NCBI GenBank assembly: GCA_014885115.2
Contig: WKLE02003415.1
Location: 1-12,781, forward strand
DNA from: Asterionellopsis glacialis
Taxonomy: Eukaryota; Bacillariophyta; Plagiogrammaphyceae; Rhaphoneidales; Asterionellopsidaceae
Direction: 5' to 3'
DNA length: 12,781 nt
This document shows, piece by piece, positions 1 through 8,597 of this stretch (position 1 is the first letter of the stretch; each line of letters starts with the position of its first letter). The translations under genes and the position numbers were made by a program. Below the pieces are notes generated by a model, which did no database searches, was not told the DNA's origin, and was given only the letters and a program-made list of their open reading frames with translations.

Positions 1-1470
1 GTATTTTTCTACGAAAACGTAGTAGAAAGAAACTGATTTGCCACGAAAGGTACATAAAAAAACAGGCACGACCACGACGGTTGTGAGACTTTATTGGACT
101 AAAAGGAATGACTCGTGACTTGATAACAGAAGTACAAATTTTGCCAGAGACATGGACACTACTTGTTTTCATTTTAGACGTTTTTGTGGCAGGAATTACA
201 AGAAGTAATCGAACTGAGCAATCGTTCTTCTCATTTCAGATGGTCAAGGATTTTGCCAAATGTTTTATGTAGAGACTTTGTGTTGTTGCATCTGAAAAAC
301 TGACCATGATGACACAATGTCATGACAAATTTTGTCTCACATAGTCCTTTTCTGTATCTTGATATAATATACTTGATTGTGGTTGTGGTGGTTGATTATT
401 GGAGGAAATGGGAAAAGAAATTGACCAGCTTTCATAGTGTTCTTGTTGCCATTGTCACCATAATCCTTTTTCATTCCATTTTATCACATGCCAAATGGCA
501 TCATGATCCCAGCCTTATTTATCAAAGTGGTATTTTTAAGAGCTTTACTAGATATATACACAAGCATGATTTTTCATAAAGGATGATTTCATCACCTTTG
601 GCAGCATAAGGAGAGTGATGACTGTTGTAGGAAATAGCAATGATTTGCAGGCTTCATAGGGTACATCACCAAGTTTATCATCAGTAACTATATATTTAGT
701 TTGGCATAATTCATTATTTGTAAGTTTGTCATAATCTGAACAAGTTGTTGACCTTTAATCCAGAATCATGAAGATGATGATATGGTAATTGCTAGCTTTT
801 CAAGAATATAGCAGAGATGTGATTATTTATCAGTATTCTAATCAGCTTGTAGAAATGGAGAAGTTGCAAATAGTGGAGCAAGTGCCAGTAGCACTTTGGA
901 GATGTATTCTTCTGAGCTATCGTAAATCATGTGTGTATGTCGTACCTTTGAAGCAGATGAGAATTTGATTTCAAAGTATTGAAAAATACTTGTTGGGAGA
1001 TGAATTTAATTTCTAAAGTGAGCCTGTCTAATTCTGTGCACAATGAGAGGTCATATTAGCAGTTAATCTAAACAGTCCACACTCACCAAGCAACAAGTGC
1101 TGACTCCTGTCACCTAGTTCAAGCATAATTCTTTAAAATAGCAAGTGATTCTAAGCTTGGGCCTTTAAGTTGTTGTCATCTATATCATGTGTGATACCAT
1201 GTGGAGAATGCCACAATTCTCTTCCCAAGAGATGGTGTAAGATTAAGTAAAATAATTTGAAATTTGCAAGAGCAATCTATGTATTATATTTTATACTACT
1301 AATTGCTGGAATTTTGTGATAACACGACCAGAGCATGTGATTATTCTAATTCAAAGTGAAAATTGGCTGGTACTAGTAGATTGTATTTTTATCCTGTGTA
1401 CTAAATTTGAAGTCTTAGTATTTTGGTACTCCTGACTCCAATAATTCTAGTAATAACCTGCATCTAATTT
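1..1470. other. AT-rich intergenic DNA without a supported gene
   Basis: No frame on either strand gives recognisable protein motifs. An 85-codon plus-strand ORF (322-579) is rich in Ile, Val, His and Phe and reads like chance translation of AT-rich DNA. The one stretch worth noting is a minus-strand frame with no stop from 235 down to the left edge (about 78 codons, first ATG at 172-170). It could be the end of an exon whose gene lies mostly outside the window, but it shows no motif I know. Confidence 0.5.
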
Positions 1471-1501
1471 TATAGTAGAGGGGAAACTCTTGATTTTTAC
1501 C
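1471..1501 (+). repeat. Left outer terminal inverted repeat
   Basis: This 31-bp block matches the reverse complement of 5570-5600 with three mismatches. It contains the shared core GAAACTCTTGAT followed by TTTACC. A related sub-terminal copy of GATTTTTACCAG occurs, inverted, at about 5457-5470. Confidence 0.6.
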
Positions 1502-1536
1502 AGCCCCTTTCTTGTAAAGTAGCACATATCCTCAAC

Positions 1537-1862
1537 ACTACAATCCACACACACCAAGAAGAAATGATATGTTTCTTAGGTCAAGCTTGGAATTTTCATC
1601 CTAAATAAGAAATTCCAAGCTTGAAAAATTGCATCATTTCTTATTTTGCATATCTTAGGGCTAGGATTAGAAGAAAGTTCAACAAGAAAAAAATTGATGT
1701 TTATTTTTTATATACGGTTAATTTTTCATTGTGATGTCATGATTTCATCATCAGTTAATAAGAAATGTTTCTTATTTGAAGCTTGGAAATTTACTAGAAA
1801 ATAAGAAATTTCAAGCTTGGAAAAATGTTGAGCAATTCTTATTTGTGGGTGTGGATTGTAGT
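1537..1862. mobile_element. MITE-like element with twin internal hairpins
   Basis: This 326-bp non-coding element lies in the left arm of the larger transposon. Its ends are inverted repeats starting ACTACAATCCACAC, identical for 14 bases and similar for about 14 more. The TA in positions 3-4 at each end may be the target duplication of a Tc1/mariner-like insertion, with CAATCCACAC as the true terminus. Each half holds its own hairpin built around an AAGCTTGGAA motif: arms at 1582-1594 and 1611-1623 in the first half, 1779-1791 and 1807-1818 in the second. There is no coding capacity. It would need a transposase supplied from elsewhere. Confidence 0.55.
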
Positions 1863-2221
1863 AAGAAAAAACCTGGTAAGCAAACATATTGTTGAGGAAT
1901 TGCTAGTCAATGATAAAGGTGAGCTAGATAAATTATAGGGATGTTGGCAGCTGTTGCTATGGTTATTCTGTCACTGGGTTGGCTGGATTTCAATGGTCAC
2001 AAATGGTTGCTGATATCAATGATGATATCTTCCTGTGGTATTACTTGGATCACTGTGGTTTCTACCAGGTGGGAATGATAAAATAGGCCTAAATAGGGCC
2101 TGTTTAAGTTTAAGTTGGTAAAATATGGAGTATGCTAGATATGTTGAAGAAATTTTGTATTCCCTGTATCAACTTTTCCAAAAATCTCTGTATCAATAAG
2201 ACATGACATTCTTACAATTAA

Positions 2222-2239
2222 GACTGGTGTTTATAAAAC
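2222..2239 (+). repeat. Left inner inverted repeat
   Basis: The 18 bases GACTGGTGTTTATAAAAC are repeated exactly, in inverted orientation, at 5162-5179, and one mismatch further in the match resumes for TAC. The pair brackets the transposase pseudogene closely (333 bp past its 3' end, 144 bp before its 5' end), so these may be the true ends of the transposon that carried it. No clear target-site duplication is visible outside. Confidence 0.6.
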
Positions 2240-2571
2240 ATACATAATTGATTAATTTGACTAAAAAATTCTTTCTGATGTACTTTCAAGAGAAATGCAT
2301 TTGCACCAAAATTGAAAGATATGCTTGCACACGTATTTTAAACAAATACTACGGTCATTTCCCCAGTTCCTTCCTTTTTTTCATTGACAACATCTTACCC
2401 TTCAGCCTCTTTTCTTCTCTGCTGTTTTCATCTTTTGAAGGACTTCCTTTCCAGGATAAGGACATGTAATGTCCTGGAACTGTGGGGAAGAAGGGGTCTG
2501 AATTTGGTGAACAGTTCCACCTTCTTGATGTTTGCAATACCTGGTTCCAAAATGGAATTGGGAAAAGTAGA

Positions 2572-5018
2572 TCAAAGAAGAATAAAATGCTGCTTGTCAT
2601 CAACTCCTTTCTTTTTTAGGTCCTGAACGTTGACTTGACTTGTTTCCAAGTCATCCACCCATTTCTTCAACATGGTTGGCTCTTCGTCTTCCACAGTGAA
2701 TAAGTGCTTCTTGGAGACAGTTCGTGGTTCCAAACATCTGTAGTACTTGTTCCAGTACTTTTCATAGTCCCTGAATTTGTCTTTCTCAACACTTCTAACG
2801 TTTATTTTGTCATTAGTTTTTAATGTTTGATGCCGTTGTTCTCTTGTGTAGATGTTAGACTTGTGATACATTTTTTTTAATTGGTTGAACCAATGATCTG
2901 CAGCATTTTTTGTGTGTCCAACAATGTAAAAGACAAAGTTGACTTTTTTGAAGAACTTGGCTTCAACCAAATATGGTGCAAGATGCAGAACCAAGTTGTT
3001 CTTATTTTGTCCCCTGCAGTTGTCCATAATGAATGTCAGCTCCTTGCCTTGGATGTTAGGTTGCAGCAACCCTTTTAGATGAAGCTTCTTCATAAGGAGA
3101 GAAGCAATGTTATTCCTGCCTTTTTTACCCTGACCTTCATCATAAACGTGAGCAGACAAAGAACCTCCAAATATAGAACAGTCAACAATTCCAAACAAAT
3201 TGATCTTGAGGGGAGAAAAGTAGTAGGTTTCACCTGGTTGGCTTTCCCAAAAACTGGGAGTTCCAAATTCTGACAGTAATCTGCAATGAATGTATAATGA
3301 CAATCTTCATGTGGATGATTGCTGCTGTCAATAGCTTCCTGAATCTTTCAATTAGCAAGCTGGCATTGGATGGCTGCCTGCTTCAAATGAATGGTTGCAT
3401 CATGCAGAGCCTTGGTTCTTTCTAGAATAGCAGGTTCTTCCTTGCCCTATGCTGCTAGTGTTGATGGCAGCACAACACAACAATCAGACAATCAACACAC
3501 AAAAGAAAAGAAGACTTTTACTTGGTGATGAAAATTATGAGCTTAGTTTAATCCAGAGAAGATCCGGCAATTTAGTAAAAAGTAAAAGATTCAGGAAATA
3601 TTAGTAAATTGTAAATTTGTGAGTCCGTCTGCTTGCCCATGCATCAATCATCCATCCTCAAGAGTATCCTACAGGGAGTGCACTTCATTCCTCCAAAGAC
3701 AAGGTACATGTCATACCTGTCAATTCCTGGATTGCTGTGTCCTGGGGATCATCAACAACAATTATGCAACAATCTTCCAAAGTGTCCGGATTTGATGTAG
3801 AATTATTGAAATAGTTGGTAGAATCAGATTGAACTATTTTAGTATATTTGAAACAATGATGAAATTTATGACATTTGGAACAAATGTCTTCAGACGGCTT
3901 AGGTAGAATAATTCTAGGATAATGATGTTTCCAAAATTTTAAAAAAGTTGTCTAGCAACAAACTTCTTTCTGTTCTGTTCTGCTCGCTCTTTCTCTTTCA
4001 ATTTTGTTGTGCCCCTGAAAGAGGTCTTGACAATCCACCCACATTTGTCCCAAAAACACTAGTAGACAGATCTCTTGGACCAAGAGGAGGGGAGTTCATA
4101 GGTGTCCTCCTCACTGCCTCTGAGACCTGACCGGGTCTCCTCTTGGACAAATCTTGTAGATTGGGGCTGGGAGAATTGTTTCATCTCTTCAAAAAAGTTG
4201 TGAAGGTCATCCTTCACTTTTTCATTGAATCTTGCCAAATGCCAGTTTGGTTTTTTTGTGTTGCCATGAATTGGCAACTTGTTGGTCCTGACAGCTTCTT
4301 CACAAGTTTCAAATTGGGTAATCCCAAAATCTAAAATGCTTGATAGTGCAGAGGAACAGATCCAGAAATTTCTGGATAACATGGATCCTAACTCATTGTT
4401 AAGATCCTTGTCCTCCTCATTCTTGTCTCTGAGGGAGGGCAACAAAAACTTTCCTGGGGCTTCTTGCTTTCTTGCATCTTATGGGCCATCTTGGTCATTG
4501 TCTGGTGCAGTGCTATTTTTTGGTTGGAGTACAGTAGTGTATCTCAACTACTCCATAACAATCAACTGTCTCTCTTGCTTGCTTCTGCTGTGGAAGTACA
4601 GCATATAGCGGGCAACTTTATCTAGCACCAAATCATTGTCTCTGATCTGGTGAAGACAACAGCATGAGGTCTTCTTGTTCTTTGACCAGGTCAGCCAATT
4701 TTTGCAGAATTCTGCTTGACACTCTGCATGCAAATACTGCACAGAAAGCTCCAACCTCTCTTCTTCATTGACAACAATGCTTTTGTCATTGAACAGGCAA
4801 AAGGGGTGCCATGCCTTTTGTCCTTTGGACATGGTTGTGAGGTTGGTTGTTGTCATTTCCATCTTTACAACCAAGACGGTTTCATCATGACAGAATTTCT
4901 TGTTTGGCATAAACAAAACAAGATGGCAGGTTTTGCTTGCTGTCAAAAAAAAATCATCCCATTGCATGTGCACATGCATACACCTAGTTCTGTATATATG
5001 AACAGTACTGAAATTCAA
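2572..5018 (-). pseudogene. Broken DDE-like transposase (DUF7869-type)
   Basis: The remains run 5018 to 2572 on the minus strand. Segment 5018-4059 stays in one frame but carries TAG at 4550-4548 and TAA at 4481-4479. Segment 3951-3717 holds a zinc-knuckle-like CSKC preceded by KPSEDI, a usual landmark just before the catalytic part. Segment 3446-3242 has a TGA at 3350-3348 and ends in DYCQNLELPVFG, after which the frame shifts near 3240-3247 into QPGETYYFSP. Segment 3245-2572 contains the core motifs DNCRGQNKNN and GHTKNAADHWF. I know this motif set from transposase-derived proteins of corals, oomycetes and algae, recalled without a search. The stretches 4058-3952 and 3716-3450 do not align with the family and may be introns or insertions. 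With at least three stops and one frameshift it cannot make an intact transposase. An intact copy would have moved the element by cutting at its inverted repeats. Confidence 0.68.
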
Positions 5019-5161
5019 GATAACATAAATCCTGATCTATTTTGATTTGGTGACAGGTGGACATATCAGACAAAAGCTCTTGAAGTGAAGAACAAAATGG
5101 TAACAATATCTCAAATTTGACAGTTTACCAAAAAAAGGCCCAAATAACCTGGAGAACGTAA

Positions 5162-5179
5162 GTTTTATAAACACCAGTC
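5162..5179 (-). repeat. Right inner inverted repeat
   Basis: This is the exact reverse complement of 2222-2239. It lies 144 bp upstream of the first codon assigned to the transposase pseudogene, where a transposon end would be expected. Confidence 0.6.
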
Positions 5180-5569
5180 ATATATAATAGACTAATTTTA
5201 CTCTCTATTGGCTCTAAATCATCCTCAGGAAACACCATTGTCTCTATTGCAGCCAAACAATACAAAAAAAGCACCAGCCAAGTACTAAGTACACCAATTT
5301 TGTGGACAATAAACCACTTTAGTAATACAGAATTTAACCTTTAGGTTACTAGTACAAACAAATATTCATATTGATAAATAAAAATAGTACTCAACTATAA
5401 TTTACTATTTACCTATAACTTATTGAGTGATGTTCTAATTTACCAGATACTAAAATCTGGTAAAAATCAAACATGCCCAAGCTTTGTTTTATTTTTTTAT
5501 TTATGGTGAATTAGACAAGATAAGAATGGGGTCTGAAGTTGGTAAAGATTGAGCACATGGTAGAGTTTT

Positions 5570-5600
5570 GGTAAATATCAAGAGTTTCTCCTGTACTATA
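5570..5600 (-). repeat. Right outer terminal inverted repeat
   Basis: This 31-bp block is the inverted partner of 1471-1501 (28 of 31 positions). Between it and the inner repeat the DNA is AT-rich and non-coding, with a short hairpin ACCAGA/TCTGGT near 5442-5461. Confidence 0.6.
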
Positions 5601-6323
5601 CTCTTAGCTTTTTGAAATATGTAAAGTATTCTATGCAGTATTGCAAAAAAAAATATTTTGATTGCAGTAGTTTTGGACAAAACTATTTTGAATTTTTGTG
5701 TGATAATCAAATCTAAAATTAAAGAATATTTTGGTATTTTATTCATTTATCTCATATATTTGATTCTGTTTTTTAAAATAAGTTGTATCAATGTATAGTA
5801 AATATGATTACCACAAACAAATTAACAGATACAATTGAAGTCCTTACTACTATTGTTTTGTGTACTGTTCAAAATTCCTAAAAGAATAGTGGTACATGTC
5901 TCCTCCTAAACAACTTTGTATGCCTCTTTTTCTTTGTTTTTCTTTAGTTTTTTGTAAGCATCAGCCACCTGCTTATCTTCAAATGAAGAAGAACAAAGAC
6001 AATTGCTTTACTTGTATATCTAGCTAGACTAGACAAGGAGTACTCTGTTCTTACCTCTGTGATGCAGGGCTGCCTGTTCAATATCAGAATTAATGGATTG
6101 AATGTAGTTGTGGTATTGATGTTACTCTTTGTGCTATTTGTTCAAACATTTTTTTCTTTATGATTATGTACTATTTGTTACATGTTGATTATGATTACTA
6201 TCTGAAATTACTCAACAACTGTTTAACTTAATCTTACTTCATGTGATTAAAGGAAAATGAAGTTACAGTATCCTTCATGTTTGGAGGTAGTACCAATATA
6301 CCACTCACATGAACTGTTGAAAA
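5601..6323. other. AT-rich intergenic DNA, nothing recognised
   Basis: Neither strand carries an open frame with coding character, a structured RNA, or a repeat that I could pair with another place in the window. It separates the large transposon remnant from the 618-bp element to its right. Confidence 0.5.
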
Positions 6324-6941
6324 GAGTTGTTCCAGGATTAGGTGGACCAACTTGTGACATCTGGTCTGTAGACTCCACATAGACCCAAAATTCATATTTT
6401 TGAATTATACAAATATTCATTAATTAATTATTTTATGTACTTTGAAAAATTTTATATATATACATATTTTAATAATTTTATACTACTGAAATATATGCCG
6501 AGTGTATATTTATACATGAATACATCATATTATGGCACGGCCGACCTGTATTGGAATTGAATACAATGATGACCTGGCCAGTGCACTTTCGGGCATTGCA
6601 GGCTCCCTCAACAGACAAAAATTGGCTGTTGCACCCAGATCTCTTCCGATCAATCTTGCAAAATGGTGCTGTTTGCGGTACCAATTTCTCAACAACCAGC
6701 CATTTTTACCTAACAACCACCAGTGTGGTTCCATGCAGAAGCTCCTTGTGCATGGAACCGCACTAGTGGTTGTTAGTTAAAAATGGCTGGTTGTCGAGAA
6801 ATCGGTACCATAAAATGGTACATCTGTCCATCCTCACACAAAAAATAACACGTAAAATTACTAGCTTTGATTAATTTGATTTAAAACAAAATTATGTCAC
6901 AGCCCAGTACTGGACTGGTCCACCTAATCCTGGAACAACTC
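6324..6941. mobile_element. MITE-like element with exact 26-bp inverted ends
   Basis: The ends 6324-6349 and 6916-6941 are an exact 26-bp inverted repeat beginning GAGTTGTTCCAGG. After a short indel the match resumes with TGTGACAT on both sides, so the terminal repeat is longer than 26 bp. The interior is patchy: an AT-rich block (6390-6500), a more GC-rich unpaired segment (about 6530-6676), and a very long hairpin (6677-6809). No transposase is present, so this is a non-autonomous element. The clean ends suggest it is younger than the transposon at 1471-5600. I could not identify a convincing target-site duplication or assign a superfamily. Confidence 0.65.
6677..6809. repeat. Long hairpin: two 65-bp arms, 3-base loop
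   Basis: Arms 6677-6741 and 6745-6809 are inverted copies matching at 59 of 65 positions, with loop CTC at 6742-6744. Each arm starts at a GGTACC site and contains CAACCAGCCATTTTTA. Several ORFs on both strands cross this palindrome and are products of its symmetry. If transcribed, it would fold into a near-continuous duplex suitable for small-RNA processing. As DNA it could extrude a cruciform. Whether it is transcribed cannot be seen. Confidence 0.85.
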
Positions 6942-7714
6942 AACAATGATAAAAGCCTGTTCTTAAAGCTCAGCATGGGTTTAGTGCACACTCCCATTTG
7001 TCAAAGGTGAAGTAGTAATTCAAGGTCAATGCATGTACCTGGTAAGGACTCAATACTAATGCCAATCAGAAAGTGCATGTAGTACAGATACATCATCAAA
7101 TATCAAGTACACTAGGTAGGAGCTGTATCAGTATAGATGCTTAAGGGTAGAAATAACCAGTTAAGTTTGAGCTCCTCTGGAGAGCAAATCCATGAAACAT
7201 AGACAATCCAGGCTTGATACTGTGGTGATGGGCTAATTTATTGAAATAGTTTGTGCATCAGCAAACTGTGTGTCTTCCCCATATCAAGTTACAGATATTT
7301 TTTTAAGAAAAGCTACTAATGAAAACTTTTCTAGGCGTTGTATTCAAAAAATAGGGTGCCATCAAGTCTGGTTTGAGAGAAAATGTCTGATGTGGTAACT
7401 TGAACTACCAAGTCCGGTCTTTGGACTAACTGCTGTTACACGAGTTTTTGGTTGAAGTCGACTTTTTGGTACGGTAGCACTTCAACCAAGAGGCCTTTCT
7501 ATGTTAACGTATTTACTCCATAATGAAGGTACCACGATTAAGACCACCCATCCGGATATGCGGAGCATTAATTATTTTATTTATAAAAATTTCATATATA
7601 AGTAAATGATAGGCAACCTCAGAAAGAGCTTTCTTTCATACTGCTCACGGGAATTTTAATATCTGACATTGTACAACGAATTCCAATCTAGTAAACTTAA
7701 CATAAGTACTGAAT
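6942..7714. other. Intergenic DNA with small hairpins
   Basis: No gene is supported. A perfect 11-bp inverted repeat (7448-7458 and 7479-7489) forms a hairpin with a 20-base loop, and a shorter one (AGTCC/GGACT, 7411-7427) lies just before it. A 39-codon plus-strand open segment at 7404-7520 has slightly coding-like composition but no start codon and no clear splice sites. The AT-rich part near 7570-7610 may be 3' flank of the minus-strand gene ending at 7715. Confidence 0.4.
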
Positions 7715-8331
7715 TCAGGATAGTCTTGAAAAGGAGATAGAAAATCCATTCAAAGTGATATTCCACCGAATTCGCCAGATTCCATCTTGAGCTTTTGTTA
7801 AAAACTCCAGAAACATGGTTTCGGAGGAAAAGAAGAGTCGCCCCTGTTGTTCAGTAGGAAAATAGTACCTCTGTTGTAGAACATACCAGGACCTACTGTG
7901 AACACTCTTTGTGAATTGGCGGTACCTGTAAGAAAAGTTCGGCTGGTTTGTTGTAGGATTTTTTCCTTTCTTTTAAAAGTCTCTTGAACTGAACACATCA
8001 TGTTTTCTTCAATATACTTTTCTGAAATAATTACACTCCATGAGATAAGAAGAGTTTCTGGTAAGGTGTAAAGTATCGGAGTCATAATTAAACTGAGTTG
8101 GTACTCGTTCAATACAAGCTATTGTCAGATACGTCTTTTTCACATTGAAACATACGAGTATCATAGCTACTTACAGTTTTATACGCAAGTTTGATGGTTG
8201 ATACCTATGTCTTCCTGTACGACCGTGAGATTTCTCTTTCTGAAAAAGGCAGAAACAGCTTCCGTAGTGAACCATGGTAGTACATTGAACTTCATTCGTT
8301 GGCAAGTTTTTGCTTGTGCACTTTCAATCAT
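7715..8331 (-). CDS. Small spliced gene of unknown function
   Basis: I do not recognise this family. The case for a gene is protein-like sequence in one consistent reading across short introns. The last exon (about 7906-7715) reads SWYVLQQRYYFPTEQQGRLF and continues with a Trp-rich segment to TGA at 7717-7715. The preceding exon (8118-8018) reads ERVPTQFNYDSDTLHL and NSSYLMECNYFRK. Joining them needs the donor GTATAT at 8017 and an acceptor ending at 7907 (111-bp intron). The better-looking acceptor TTTTCTTACAG at 7926 breaks the frame. Two starts are possible. ATG at 8331 with an exon to 8205 and an 86-bp intron to 8119 gives 139 aa. ATG at 8164, reading straight into exon 2, gives 112 aa. 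There is no signal peptide or membrane segment. The gene is divergent from the kinase gene, so the two probably share a short promoter. Exon structure is uncertain, and a frameshifted relic remains possible. Confidence 0.45.
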
Positions 8332-8351
8332 CGCGACCCATACATAAAGTT

Positions 8352-8597
8352 TGAAAATCACGATCAGATTTCTCGCGTCTGTCTCTATCAGAAGTTGTGA
8401 CAGTGATAACGCATTCGAAGGGAAGAAAGAAAAGCGAACTCCCGTTATTTACGGTCGACTCTTATGTAAGCGACTGTGATAAAGTGTTTGTGTTCGAGAA
8501 AGAAAGTGAAAGCGAACCGATACTGTCTGTCAAAAATATTGTGAACGGTCGTAATTTTTCTCGAAGTTCTATTGTAGAACGTTTGGCTCAACAGCTC
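8352..8597 (+). promoter_or_regulatory. Kinase gene leader: ATG-free open frame with start-stop uORF
   Basis: From 8355 to the first in-frame ATG at 8598 the kinase reading frame stays open for 81 codons without a start. The stop TGA at 8352-8354 closes it upstream. Two readings are possible. It may be 5' untranslated leader, in which case the ATG at 8464-8466 directly followed by TAA is a minimal start-stop uORF that could stall ribosomes. Or it may be coding, entered by splicing: a pyrimidine-rich acceptor CTCTATCAG ends at 8391, and a donor at 8277 preceded by ATG 8207 would join in frame (115-bp intron) and lengthen the protein to 664 aa. That upstream exon would overlap the first exon of the divergent gene's longer model, so both cannot easily be right. 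Confidence 0.4.

Larger units (their letters stand above)
1471..5600. mobile_element. Decayed DNA transposon region bounded by inverted repeats
   Basis: The ends are 31-bp inverted repeats, 1471-1501 and 5570-5600, matching at 28 of 31 positions and beginning TATAGTA at each outer side. Both flanks show TA next to the repeat, which could be a TA target duplication, but AT-rich sequence makes this weak. Inside lies a second exact 18-bp inverted pair (2222-2239 and 5162-5179), and between those a broken transposase gene on the minus strand. Either the element has long, strongly diverged terminal repeats, or a 2.96-kb transposon (2222-5179) sits inside an older one. A faint similarity between about 1979-2035 and the reverse complement of about 5225-5286 favours long diverged ends. 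A small MITE at 1537-1862 has landed in the left part. Confidence 0.55.

Noticed and set aside
322..579. 85-codon plus-strand ORF
   Set aside because: Composition follows the AT-rich background, there are no motifs, and no splice or promoter support is seen.
2248..2626. Short ORFs on both strands before the transposase's 3' end
   Set aside because: They overlap one another in different frames and lie in non-coding transposon DNA or opposite the pseudogene.
2881..3273. Two plus-strand ORFs of 64-65 codons
   Set aside because: They are antisense to the segment carrying the DNCRGQNKNN and GHTKN motifs, and so are shadows.
4143..5045. Plus-strand ORFs of 63-109 codons
   Set aside because: They are antisense to the N-terminal part of the transposase relic, whose own frame continues through two stops with consistent composition.
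6478..6780. Four overlapping ORFs on both strands
   Set aside because: They cross the long hairpin. Its symmetry generates open frames in mirror positions, and none resembles a known protein.
7798..8112. 104-codon minus-strand ORF
   Set aside because: It needs a non-ATG start, and another frame of the same strand gives far more protein-like sequence once an intron is removed.
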